A stretch of DNA of 64,000 nt from JBMNCQ01 sp049366715 (GTDB taxonomy: Bacteria > Bacillota > Peptococcia > Peptococcales > BICA1-8): the NCBI GenBank assembly GCA_049366715.1, contig JBMNCQ010000004.1:62001-126000 (forward strand), written 5' to 3'. The position numbers and the translations under genes are program-made. The notes beneath the pieces were generated by a model that saw only the letters and a program-made list of their open reading frames with translations, ran no database searches and was not told the origin of the DNA. Position 1 is the first letter of the stretch. Every line of letters begins with the position of its first letter. Below, in pieces: positions 36,644 to 45,357 of this stretch.

Positions 36644-37768
36644 TTATACTAAATTTAAAATTATTTCCCGGAGCAGGTTAAAGCGCGGCTCAATGGAATT
36701 TATCTCCAAATATTCATTGGCACTGTGGGAGCCTCCGCCTACAGGTCCCAGACCATCGATAGTCGGAATACCCAGGGCGGCAGAAAAATTACCGTCGGAA
36801 CCTCCCCCTGTACCGGTCCACTTAATCTCAACTCCGATTTTCTCCCCGATGCGCTCAACTAGAGAACATAACTCCTCTGTTTTCTCATTTGCATTCATGG
36901 GCGGGCGGGTCATCCCGCCTGTTACCGCGACAGCGACTCCCGGTGTGCGGGGGTTAGCCTTTAAATTATTTAGGGCAGCAATGACCCTCTCCTCCTCGGA
37001 AATTTCCCTGATTCTGAGATCGACCTGGATCTGAGCTTTATCAGCCACCACATTACTGGCGGTGCCTCCCGAGACCACCCCTACATTTACAGTTGTTCCT
37101 AAATCATAGTTGGTAAGGCTATGCAGTTCTAAAATCCAATGAGCTAACTCATTTACGGCACTGCAGCCTTTCTCATGATCCACTCCTGAATGAGCAGCCA
37201 CACCGGTAAATTCAATATTAAATCTGCCTACTCCTTTTCTTTCTTTAACTAAAGCTCCATTCGCCCTGGCCGCCTCTAAAATCAAAACCCGGCTGCTCTT
37301 TTTCGCCAATTCCTCAATCCAGGAACGGGAATAACGGGAGCTTATCTCTTCATCACTATTATAAGCCACACAAATGCCGGCTTCCTTTAACAGGCCCTTT
37401 TCCTCCAGATCTTTTAAGGCATAATACATAAGCAGATCCCCGGACTTCATATCATTTACACCCGGGCCATAAGCTTTATCGCCTTCAATCGTAAAAGGCC
37501 TTACCGTTGCCGTACCTTCAGGAAATACAGTATCCAGATGACCGATCAGCAAAACATCATATTTTTCCCGGGTAGAGTTGACGATTTCTAAGCAAGGCCC
37601 TATCGAACTGTCAAAATTATGTTCCGTTATCTGCCAGCCCAGTTCTTTATATTTTCCGGCGAGAATTTGAGCCACCTGAGCAGTTCCGGCGGGATTTCTG
37701 CTGCCGCTGTCAATATTCACAAGCTTCTTTAAATCATCCAGATATTTTTCCTGATTAAACTTATGCAA
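36644..37768 (-). CDS. M20 family metallopeptidase (carboxypeptidase G2-like)
   Basis: 374 residues. Zinc ligands and bases are visible in order: GHLDTVFP (about 75), YGPGVNDMKSG, SDEEISS, LEAAR and the final GGGSHSANE. A dimerisation domain with AAHSGVDHEKG lies between. Closest in style to glutamate carboxypeptidase (CpG2), which removes C-terminal Glu from N-acyl or folate substrates. Same strand and between DcuC and M81, so all three may act on one substrate. Confidence 0.88.
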   Translation of the reverse strand: MHKFNQEKYLDDLKKLVNIDSGSRNPAGTAQVAQILAGKYKELGWQITEHNFDSSIGPCLEIVNSTREKYDVLLIGHLDTVFPEGTATVRPFTIEGDKAYGPGVNDMKSGDLLMYYALKDLEEKGLLKEAGICVAYNSDEEISSRYSRSWIEELAKKSSRVLILEAARANGALVKERKGVGRFNIEFTGVAAHSGVDHEKGCSAVNELAHWILELHSLTNYDLGTTVNVGVVSGGTASNVVADKAQIQVDLRIREISEEERVIAALNNLKANPRTPGVAVAVTGGMTRPPMNANEKTEELCSLVERIGEKIGVEIKWTGTGGGSDGNFSAALGIPTIDGLGPVGGGSHSANEYLEINSIEPRFNLLREIILNLV

Positions 37769-37856
37769 AGCAACTCCTCCTTTTAAATATAAGGAAAGGT
37801 AGACTCACGCCTACCCGTCCTTTTACTAAAATGATTCTCAACTTATTTATGACAAT

Positions 37857-39218
37857 TTAAAATAAAATAAAGTTTGCAATTACTGTTACAATCAAAGCTC
37901 CGGCCATCGGAATTGCAGTCCGCTTTACTACATCCACCGGGGAAACATCAGAAATACCGGATACGGCAACAATAACTGAAGTTATGGGGGAAACACTCCG
38001 GGCAATACCTGCAGCAAACTGCATAGGCAGAAGCATTAATACCGGAGGAATAGCCAGTTTTGCTGCGACATCCGGAGCCAGGGCGGCAAAAGCAAAAAAA
38101 GGAGCATTCCCGGAACCCATGACTACTGCCGCAACGGAAATAATTGCAGTCATTACGATGATCATTAAATCTGAACCAAAGCCGGAAGACTGGGCGGATT
38201 GAATAATAGAATCGATAGCACCAATGGACATCAGCCCTTGGGCAAAGGTTTCACCGGCAACGATTAAGGTCACAACCTTCGCAAATTGGACACCCATACC
38301 ATCAAAAAATACTTGAATGCTGGCAAATACCTTTTTGACATTCTTATAACGGATAAATTCAAAAATTAAACTGACAAAGATTCCAATAAACATAGCGGTA
38401 ATTACATCCATTTTGATGGTAGAGACTAAAAGTTTACTGAATACCAGTACTAAAGCTAAAGGCAAAATAGGAAGCAGGACATAAATTGTAGAAGGCAAAC
38501 TCTCATCTGCACTTGCTGCCGTTTCAATATTAGTCTTTTCAACGGTATGACCTGCTTTTCGATCAAACCATTTTTGGACAAAATAATGAAGAACAGCGAT
38601 AGCAATAATTACGGCAATGGAAACAGGTATTTGGTATTTAGCAAAATAAATGGCAACATCCATGCCGGCATTTTTAGCCGCTAAGTTAGCATTACCCGAA
38701 GCGGGACCCAGATCAAGACAGGCAGAAGTCCCTATCATAGCAGTTGCCGCCAGCTTGCTTACACCCAGACTTACTAAGATAGGATACATAGTTACCATCA
38801 GCAGAACACCCAGCCCTGAAGCACTGGGAACAAAAATGTTTAGTATCTGACCCAGAACATAACCTAATGCTAAAACAACATAAGGTGCATGTAATTTCTG
38901 TAAAGGCTTGACAGCTAATTTAACCAACACCTTGCTTGCACCGATATGGTCCATATAGCGGGCAAAACCGGCCACCGACATAATGATTAAACCCAGTCCT
39001 GCAGCCCGGCTGCTGAAAGTATTTTTGATAAATTCAAAAATATCAAACCAGACAAAACCCGTGGAAGTCTCCTCAGAAAGAATTGTTCCCAGGGACAGCA
39101 TAATGGTCAGAGCCATTAAGATAATTCCGCCCAACATCAATACTGTTTGCGGTTTATAGTTTTTAAGTATCAAGTAAGCAACAAAGATCGTAATGATAAT
39201 TCCTAACAATAAACCCAT
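37857..39218 (-). CDS. C4-dicarboxylate transporter, DcuC family
   Basis: 453 residues with about 12 membrane segments and the family elements FVPSASGLGVLLMVTMYPILVSLG, GTSACLDLGPASGN and SGNAPFFAFAALAP. It probably exchanges or exports C4-dicarboxylates such as succinate, fumarate or aspartate, or a related acid. It is preceded by an inverted repeat that may be an operator for the upstream RpiR regulator. Confidence 0.88.
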   Translation of the reverse strand: MGLLLGIIITIFVAYLILKNYKPQTVLMLGGIILMALTIMLSLGTILSEETSTGFVWFDIFEFIKNTFSSRAAGLGLIIMSVAGFARYMDHIGASKVLVKLAVKPLQKLHAPYVVLALGYVLGQILNIFVPSASGLGVLLMVTMYPILVSLGVSKLAATAMIGTSACLDLGPASGNANLAAKNAGMDVAIYFAKYQIPVSIAVIIAIAVLHYFVQKWFDRKAGHTVEKTNIETAASADESLPSTIYVLLPILPLALVLVFSKLLVSTIKMDVITAMFIGIFVSLIFEFIRYKNVKKVFASIQVFFDGMGVQFAKVVTLIVAGETFAQGLMSIGAIDSIIQSAQSSGFGSDLMIIVMTAIISVAAVVMGSGNAPFFAFAALAPDVAAKLAIPPVLMLLPMQFAAGIARSVSPITSVIVAVSGISDVSPVDVVKRTAIPMAGALIVTVIANFILF

Positions 39219-39283
39219 TTTTAAACCTCCTTAAATTAAAATGACACCCTGTAACGAATCCTCCTTTCAGCTTTTGTGTATTT

Positions 39284-39311
39284 TACTACATTTTATATTA
39301 TTTTTGTAGTA
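39284..39311 (-). promoter_or_regulatory. Inverted repeat upstream of the DcuC gene
   Basis: TACTACA (39284-39290) and TGTAGTA (39305-39311) with a 14-base AT-rich spacer, about 66 bases before the DcuC start. A candidate operator for the RpiR protein. Confidence 0.45.
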
Positions 39312-39354
39312 CATACAACACAATTTTAAACATTCAATTTTTTCTTTCCATAAC

Positions 39355-39396
39355 AAAAGCGGTTAATAACCATCCCCGTGATCATTAACCGCTTTT
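39355..39396 (-). terminator. Terminator of the RpiR gene
   Basis: 13-bp stem AAAAGCGGTTAAT with its complement, ending in Ts on the minus strand. It separates the regulator from the DcuC transcript. Confidence 0.8.
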
Positions 39397-39444
39397 GCTA
39401 TGCCCTAAGTGCAACAGACAGTATAAAATATTTATGCCTTTTTA

Positions 39445-40314
39445 TTAAAAACCTTTGTATAAGTCCATATCAAATACATCCATCCTCTGCATGTTTTCTT
39501 GCAAACTTTTAGATATTCTTTCTTTATCTTTCTCTAAGATACTCATCAGCAAAATGTGACACAATTCCAAAGTCACTACATGGGAATTAAAAAATGTAAA
39601 ATCATTTTCGATATAAACAAGAAAAATGATATCACTTTTTATACTGATCGAAGAAGTATTCGTATCTGTAATGGTAAGCACTTTAGCACCCTTTTCCTTC
39701 GCTAAAAGGATAACATTATATGTAGGCTTGGAATACCTGGGGAAACTAAAGGTGATCAGCAAATCATTTTCCGTTATATCCATTATTTTTTCAAAATTAG
39801 CTAACCCGCCCTGGGTAATTTGTATTACCTTAAATCCCATTCTGCGCAAATGAAGCGCGAGAAAATCTATGATGGTCCCACTAAGCCTCATGCCCATTAA
39901 ATAGATCGCCCGGGCTTTATAGATAGCTTCTACCCCTTCGGCGATCTTCCCCATATCAAGGTTTAATAAAAAATCCTCCAGGTTTTTTAAATCGGTTTTA
40001 CCAACCTGCGATAATTGATTTAACTCACCGGTAAGACTAGCGGAATTTTGCGGAATTCTATTGTGGGGCAGATCAATGTTTTTTAAACTTTCTCTTATAC
40101 TATTCCTGAATTCTGCATATCCCTTAAACCCAATGGCTTGAGCAAAGCGAATGGCTGTAGCATCACTTACTCCTACCTGCTCCCCTAGTTCTATGGCAGA
40201 CATAAAAGCAACCTTCCGATAGTTATCCAGTACATATTTTCCCAGAGTTTTCTGGCTGCCGGTTAATTGATCAAAATTTTCTTTTATAAATTGCAGCACA
40301 TTTTTTTGCTCCAT
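39445..40314 (-). CDS. MurR/RpiR family transcriptional regulator
   Basis: 289 residues from the ATG at 40314 behind AAGGAGGG; an alternative ATG at 40353 also has a fair site. N-terminal RpiR helix-turn-helix (about 1-75, MSAIELGEQVGVSDATAIRFAQAIGFKGYAEF) and a C-terminal SIS domain (about 110-270, IYLMGMRLSGTI, LLITFSFPRYSKPT). SIS domains usually bind phosphosugars, but RpiR proteins near peptidase genes are also frequent. It probably controls the DcuC/M20/M81 block downstream. Confidence 0.85.
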   Translation of the reverse strand: MEQKNVLQFIKENFDQLTGSQKTLGKYVLDNYRKVAFMSAIELGEQVGVSDATAIRFAQAIGFKGYAEFRNSIRESLKNIDLPHNRIPQNSASLTGELNQLSQVGKTDLKNLEDFLLNLDMGKIAEGVEAIYKARAIYLMGMRLSGTIIDFLALHLRRMGFKVIQITQGGLANFEKIMDITENDLLITFSFPRYSKPTYNVILLAKEKGAKVLTITDTNTSSISIKSDIIFLVYIENDFTFFNSHVVTLELCHILLMSILEKDKERISKSLQENMQRMDVFDMDLYKGF

Positions 40315-40485
40315 CCCATATTCGCCCTCCTTATAGGTATGGTTGTCTCCCATTATATCACAACCTCTCTTGAGCCTTAAACCTCTCCCGCAGCCCGAAA
40401 TTGCTGCCAAAAAATTGCTCCTTGGCCTTATTTCAAGCCAGCGACTAAATGTAGTTCTCCGGCTTATCCGTTTGTTTGTGTCAGT

Positions 40486-40510
40486 GTGTCAGGGGACGGT
40501 TCTTTGACAC
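40486..40510 (+). repeat. REP-type palindromic repeat, copy 1
   Basis: A 25-base element GTGTC + AGGGGACGGTTCTT + TGACAC with imperfect dyad ends. Near-identical copies occur at 43166, 48573 and 48808. This is the known REP/RAYT-associated sequence type found in many bacteria. Confidence 0.85.
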
Positions 40511-40587
40511 ATTTGCCGGTGAATCTGGGGATTTAAATTTTACAGTGCGGTTGGGATTGATTGAGAAATATCACATTAATTAGTAAT

Positions 40588-40610
40588 GGGGCTGTTAGTG
40601 CAACAGCCCC
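40588..40610. terminator. Hairpin in the gap before the ECF operon end
   Basis: GGGGCTGTT with its complement and a 5-base loop. No T run, so it may be only a weak terminator. Otherwise 40511-40843 shows no gene; parts look like decayed sequence. Confidence 0.45.
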
Positions 40611-40843
40611 TTGTAGGTAGATATTATCAGTGAACTATTAATATGGTGAGGGGTAGGGAATGAGAAAAAATACATTGGATTTAAATACTATTTAAAAGCT
40701 AAAGCGTCGCTCTGGTTTGAAGATTGCTTTTGATACTGTTAGTCATATGATTTTGGTATCATTCCCCACTTCGCACATAGCCACAGGTAGTGATGTTTTA
40801 TGTTTATTTATAAAGCGTTGTACCTGTTTTTCTCCGCTAAAAT

Positions 40844-41533
40844 TCATTCCGCAGGCGGCATTGCAGAAACGAAATCTCTAAGACCATTATCAGAATAGAA
40901 GACATAACTTTTCACGCCATGCACTCGGCAAATATAGATTACCTCATCGGTCATTTGGACAGGGATAAGATAGGAATGACCATTCACACGTGGGAATCTG
41001 ATCCTTATATTATCAGATTTGATATACCCACCCCCTGCGGCCTCTCGATATTTTTCCTGTTCTCCAACACTCAGCGGCTCAAGTTCCATACAAAATTTTA
41101 CCAGTTTAGGTATATCCGCTTCGCCGACTGATCTCCGAATTCCATTGTAATACACCCCAACCCTCTCCGGTGATATGGTATAAGCTGTATTTATGATCTG
41201 CTGCGATTGAATCCGAAACGCCCCCAACAGCCCTGCGGATATCGTGAAACCGATTAGTAGCGCGAGAACGGGCGCTTGCCATTTCTTTGTTTTCCATAGC
41301 AGAACTGCGGCAACAATCGGCGCGACAACTAATGCTGTTAAAATCGCTGTACCATAGCCTTCGGGCGCGTTGAAATAAGTCAGCTTATCCGGGGAAAAGA
41401 GAAACACCATCTTTTCATCGATGTACACAGCCTTTATGTTGATGAAGCAATATACAATAAGAGTCAGAAAAAGGAAGGCAATCGCCCAATCGCGCCTCCG
41501 GGTAATTTTTAGTTTCTTGATTTTCTCAATCAT
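40844..41533 (-). CDS. Membrane protein of unknown function in the ECF sigma operon
   Basis: 229 residues. Three hydrophobic helices (about 17-35, 60-80, 87-108) and a soluble C-terminal half that I do not recognise. It overlaps the anti-sigma gene by 8 bases, so it is translated with it. It may take part in sensing or in signal transfer for the sigma factor. The function is unknown. Confidence 0.7.
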   Translation of the reverse strand: MIEKIKKLKITRRRDWAIAFLFLTLIVYCFINIKAVYIDEKMVFLFSPDKLTYFNAPEGYGTAILTALVVAPIVAAVLLWKTKKWQAPVLALLIGFTISAGLLGAFRIQSQQIINTAYTISPERVGVYYNGIRRSVGEADIPKLVKFCMELEPLSVGEQEKYREAAGGGYIKSDNIRIRFPRVNGHSYLIPVQMTDEVIYICRVHGVKSYVFYSDNGLRDFVSAMPPAE

Positions 41534-42488
41534 TGGTCATTCTCCCTTTCTTCATCACATTACTGTAATTCCGGCCGGCAATTGATTGGGCAAATTCGGG
41601 TGAAATACGATACAGCGTTCCCCGACTTGTTAGCAAATATTGCTTCTCGCAGTTAATAAGAACAAGCATGGTCTCCTTTTGATGTCTCCACGTAAATATG
41701 ACCGGTATTTCCTCGTTGTGGTCACGCATTATGCTGTCATCCTGTACCAAGCCTGAATAGAAAATATTGTATATATCAGCATCTTTTCCTGGGGTCCAAA
41801 CTATCGATGCCCCTTCCTTTTCAGGCGGTATCCAAATCTCCTCCACATTTTTCAGCGTTTCCATCTGCTTGATTTGATAGGCGTTAAAACCAAAGGATAA
41901 ACCAACCGACAGCACGATCAATACAGCCCAGCAGGCAAGAAATTTCATAAGTCGCTGTAGCGTGAATATTCGTTTGTCGCCGGTACAGTAGGCTAACGCT
42001 CCATAAATGGCTCCACCGAACAGGACTGCAACAACCCGCTCAGCGATCAGAGTTGCAAAGACCGACTCCGGGAAAAAATCCGTCTTTAGAAAACTCAGCC
42101 CCCCATACCGGATTTCTATATCCGAGTGATGATGCAGCAGGGTATGAATCCAGAAACTGAGTTTATAAGGGACTGCGATCACAGCCTTTAGCGGCCAGAA
42201 CCCCATCGTCCTGTAGCTATAGCTGAACCATCCCAAAACCAAGCCAACAATTGTAAAGATAACGATCCTGCTGATGCCCTTGTCAAATTTTACGACTTGC
42301 TGTTTCAGCGTGTCAGGATTCCCTTGATATACGGTTTGCGGTAATTTCATTTTTTGTTCTGCGTCCAGATATTCGTCGACCATAGCAGAACATTGCGGGC
42401 ACCCAGCAAGGTGTGCTTCCAGTTCAGGATCATCGGAACCTTGTGAGTTCAGATAGGATAAGACTCTATCATGATATTCGCAGTTCAT
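41526..42488 (-). CDS. Membrane-bound anti-sigma factor with zf-HC2 domain
   Basis: 320 residues. The N-terminal zinc-binding anti-sigma motif (HLAGCPQC, about 25-33, with Cys/His at ZAS spacing) should hold the partner ECF sigma. Then several membrane helices (about 75-95, 133-160, 178-200) and an extracytoplasmic or cytoplasmic C-terminal domain of about 120 residues. The ATG abuts the sigma gene's stop codon, the usual coupling. Confidence 0.85.
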   Translation of the reverse strand: MNCEYHDRVLSYLNSQGSDDPELEAHLAGCPQCSAMVDEYLDAEQKMKLPQTVYQGNPDTLKQQVVKFDKGISRIVIFTIVGLVLGWFSYSYRTMGFWPLKAVIAVPYKLSFWIHTLLHHHSDIEIRYGGLSFLKTDFFPESVFATLIAERVVAVLFGGAIYGALAYCTGDKRIFTLQRLMKFLACWAVLIVLSVGLSFGFNAYQIKQMETLKNVEEIWIPPEKEGASIVWTPGKDADIYNIFYSGLVQDDSIMRDHNEEIPVIFTWRHQKETMLVLINCEKQYLLTSRGTLYRISPEFAQSIAGRNYSNVMKKGRMTND

Positions 42489-43004
42489 TCAATCACCCCT
42501 TGATTCTCCAGACCACTGCTGATACAGTGCCTGATATCGTTTCCTCGCACGAAAGATCCGCAATTTGACAGCCGACTCCGACAGCCCCATGATCCGCCCG
42601 ATTTCCTGATAGGACAATTCCTCATAGTCGCGCAAAAGCAAGACAGACCGGTCGTCCTCCCGTAACGCAAGCAAAACGTTTCTTATCATTTGTTCATGTT
42701 CGCGCAGCAGGATGTTTTCTTCCGGGTCAATACACAGCGCGGGCAACAGATTTGCCCACTCCTGTTCTTTCAGTAGGATGGGTTTTTTCTTTCTTGCATA
42801 GGAGAGAAACGTATTACGAGCAATTTTCAATACCCAAGTTTTTTCACTGCAATCTCCACGAAAGTGGAATAAATTCAGGTATATCTTAAGAAAAGTATCC
42901 TGGCTCAAATCCTCAGCCGTTTTGCCATCTTTTGTCATGTAAAGCAAATATGCATAAACGACATCTTTCTGCCGTTCGTAGATATGGTTAAATCGCGCTT
43001 TCAC
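42489..43004 (-). CDS. ECF-type RNA polymerase sigma factor
   Basis: 171 residues: region 2 (about 10-75, VYAYLLYMTKDGKTAEDLSQDTFLKIYLN) and region 4 (about 110-165, VLLLRDYEELSYQEIGRIMGLSESAVKLRIFRARKRYQ). The start is GTG at 43004 behind AAGGAGAGAG. It is probably autoregulated from the ECF-type promoter upstream. The regulon and signal are unknown. Confidence 0.9.
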   Translation of the reverse strand: MKARFNHIYERQKDVVYAYLLYMTKDGKTAEDLSQDTFLKIYLNLFHFRGDCSEKTWVLKIARNTFLSYARKKKPILLKEQEWANLLPALCIDPEENILLREHEQMIRNVLLALREDDRSVLLLRDYEELSYQEIGRIMGLSESAVKLRIFRARKRYQALYQQWSGESRGD

Positions 43005-43046
43005 ACGCTCTCTCCTTCCTTTCCGAGATAAATGATCCTTTTGTAG

Positions 43047-43076
43047 ATATAGACGCGCGCTTTACCCAAAAGTTAC
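43047..43076 (-). promoter_or_regulatory. ECF-type promoter of the sigma operon
   Basis: On the minus strand GTAACTTTT (43076-43068), a 12-base spacer and CGTCTATAT (43055-43047): an AAC-type -35 and CGTC-type -10, as in autoregulated ECF promoters of Firmicutes. It lies 43 bases before the sigma start codon. Confidence 0.7.
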
Positions 43077-43165
43077 TCTGTTATCATAAATAACTCCAAT
43101 ACAGCATTCTGAAATAAGTTTTCCGCTAGGGATTCTGCAATTCTATTTCGTTCATTTTGAAAAGT

Positions 43166-43190
43166 GTGTCACAGAACCGTCCCTTGACAC
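43166..43190 (-). repeat. REP-type palindromic repeat, copy 2 (inverted)
   Basis: Inverse orientation to copy 1, with CAGAACCGTCCCTTG as core. Copies 1 and 2 bracket the ECF sigma/anti-sigma/membrane-protein operon. Confidence 0.85.
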
Positions 43191-43270
43191 AATGTAGACA
43201 CTCTATCTTCAAAGTGAAGAACAAATTGAGATATGCAGCCGGACCAACTTTTAACTCCACACTTTTAGAC

Positions 43271-43440
43271 CTTAGATTCCTTCCCACGGGAAATCAAACG
43301 TATTATTTTCCACGATCCACCTACGTATCGTTGTTGAAGTAACCCCAATACCCCGGCAATCTCTTCTGCTTTTTACCAAATTTTGCGACTAGCCATATTA
43401 TTTCTCTTTTATATTCAGGATAAAAACTTTTTGGTTTTGT
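43271..43440 (-). pseudogene. Transposase fragment, IS3 OrfA-like helix-turn-helix, frameshifted
   Basis: Three frames in succession read KSFYPEYKREIIWLVAKFGKK, AEEIAGVLG and VTSTTIRRWIVENNTF, which together make a transposase-type helix-turn-helix. Two frameshifts and no remaining OrfB: a dead remnant. The family label is tentative. Confidence 0.6.
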
Positions 43441-43497
43441 TTTTCGGTACTGACAATTCCTCTCGCATTTTTACTATAGATAATTCTATGTAGCTAG

Positions 43498-43698
43498 CAA
43501 AAAAGAAATTTTAAAAAGTTATCTTCTAACCGCTACATCGGCACTGGTATGTTTGCAAGTCAGATTATCTGCGGCGAGAGGACTTTCAAAAAAGTGATTT
43601 GTGACGGTGTTAAAAGTTACTCGCCGAACATAGCTGAAATGTTCACAAAAAAAGCTTGTGGTTTTAACATAAAAGTTTTGTTTGAATGCCATAAATAA
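43498..43698 (+). other. Unrecognised coding fragment without a proper start
   Basis: An open stretch of about 66 codons ending TAA at 43696-43698. The translation looks protein-like (for example RYIGTGMFASQIICG and KSYSPNIAEMFTKKACGF), but there is no ribosome site before its first ATG and I do not recognise it. Probably the tail of a lost gene. Confidence 0.3.
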
Positions 43699-43862
43699 AA
43701 ATTATACTATAAAGATGCAAACGATTACAGTAATTTCCGTAAGCAGCATCATATTAAAAGCGAATTAAGAAAGAAAACGAATGGCATAAGTGAACACCTT
43801 TAACCATAAAATTTTCGGACTTTTCGAAAGACTACAATTATTTTAAGAGGAGGCGAAGATAT

Positions 43863-45293
43863 ATGTCTTATCCAAATGTTTATCCAACAGGTGTTACGAT
43901 TTATAACCCTGAAAAGTGCTGGAATGGTTATACAATTCTACCTGCTAAAGAGCTTGGGGCACTACTCATTAATATGAATGGAGCGGAAGTGAATCTTTGG
44001 GAAGGGCTACATGGATTTCCTAACAAAATGTTGCCAGGAGGATATGTTCTGGGGCATACAGGTGAACGACCTAGTAGATTTGGACTCCAAGATCAAAAGG
44101 ATCTTGTTCAAGTTGACTGGGATGGAAATATCGTTTGGAAATTTAATAAATATGAATATGTAGAAGACCCTGGTGAAGAGCCGCAATGGATGGCTAGGCA
44201 ACACCATGATTATCAAAGGGAAGGGAATCCTGTTGGGTATTATGTGCCAGGTATGGATCCCTTCATAGATAAAGGAAATACATTACTCCTGGTACACAAA
44301 AATCATGTAGTTCCCCAGCTATCCCCCTATGAACTCTCAGATGACGCCATTATTGAAGTTACTTGGGATGGTGATATTATATGGGAGTGGGTCTGTTGTG
44401 ACCACTTTGAAGAACTAGGGTTCAGTGAAGCTGCAAAAAACATATTGCATAGAGATCCGAATCTTAGGGGAACAGGCAAAGGAGACTGGATGCATATCAA
44501 CTCAATGTCGGTGCTTGGTCCTAATAAGTGGTATGATGCCGGTGATGAGCGCTTTCATCCCGATAATGTTATATGGGATGCACGGGAAACAAATATATTG
44601 GCTATCATTGATAAGAAGACAGGGAAAATTGTATGGAAAGTTGGACCAGATTATGATAAAGGTGACGAAGCTAAACTAGGTTGGATTATTGGTCAACACC
44701 ATTGTCATATGATTCCTCGCGGATTACCGGGTGAAGGAAATATTTTAGTGTTTGATAATGGTGGTTATGCCGGCTACGGAGCACCTCATGCAAGTTCAAA
44801 GACTGGTAGAAAAATTGCTTTAAGAGACTATACTCGTGTTTTAGAGTTTGATCCGGTTACCTTAGATATTATTTGGCAATACACACCTGCAGAAGCAGGA
44901 TTGCTTATGCCCTATGATGCACATCGCTTTTATAGTCCATTTATTAGTAGTGCTCAAAGGCTTCCTAATGGAAATACATTGATTACCGAGGGATCCGGCG
45001 GAAGAATTATGGAAGTCACTCAAGATCATGAAGTAGTTTGGGAGTATATTAGCCCTTATTGGGGAAATAAAATGAAAATCAATATGGTATATCGAGCATA
45101 CAGATTACCGTACGCTTGGGTTCCACAAGTTGAGAAACCTGTAGAAACTCAGATTGAGCGAATTGATGTAAAAACATTTCGCGTTTCAGGTGCGGAGTCG
45201 GTACGACTAAAACAAACTAAGGTTGATGGGGTTACGCCGTTTGATATCGGTGCCGGTTTATGTATCGGAACTTTTGAAGAACTAAAGAAGTAG
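43863..45293 (+). CDS. Arylsulfotransferase (ASST)-like beta-propeller protein
   Basis: 476 residues. Repeated blade motifs of the type DWDGNIVWKF, TWDGDIIWEW, DKKTGKIVWKV, DPVTLDIIWQY and TQDHEVVWEY indicate a six-bladed propeller, as in aryl-sulfate sulfotransferase. Candidate active-site histidines are in ARQHHDY, GQHHCHMIPRG and YDAHRF, with Arg nearby. Unlike E. coli AssT there is no signal peptide, so it is probably cytoplasmic. It would transfer sulfate from an aryl sulfate to a phenol, or use related chemistry. The anion permease gene lies 64 bases downstream and may bring in the sulfated substrate. Both genes are visibly AT-richer than the surrounding catabolic genes. The ATG follows AGAGGAGG. 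Confidence 0.75.
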   Translation: MSYPNVYPTGVTIYNPEKCWNGYTILPAKELGALLINMNGAEVNLWEGLHGFPNKMLPGGYVLGHTGERPSRFGLQDQKDLVQVDWDGNIVWKFNKYEYVEDPGEEPQWMARQHHDYQREGNPVGYYVPGMDPFIDKGNTLLLVHKNHVVPQLSPYELSDDAIIEVTWDGDIIWEWVCCDHFEELGFSEAAKNILHRDPNLRGTGKGDWMHINSMSVLGPNKWYDAGDERFHPDNVIWDARETNILAIIDKKTGKIVWKVGPDYDKGDEAKLGWIIGQHHCHMIPRGLPGEGNILVFDNGGYAGYGAPHASSKTGRKIALRDYTRVLEFDPVTLDIIWQYTPAEAGLLMPYDAHRFYSPFISSAQRLPNGNTLITEGSGGRIMEVTQDHEVVWEYISPYWGNKMKINMVYRAYRLPYAWVPQVEKPVETQIERIDVKTFRVSGAESVRLKQTKVDGVTPFDIGAGLCIGTFEELKK

Positions 45294-45357
45294 TATATAT
45301 TTATCAGGGGATAGGGATGTATTCCTACCCCTGATACCTCGAAAAGGAGTGTTAATT

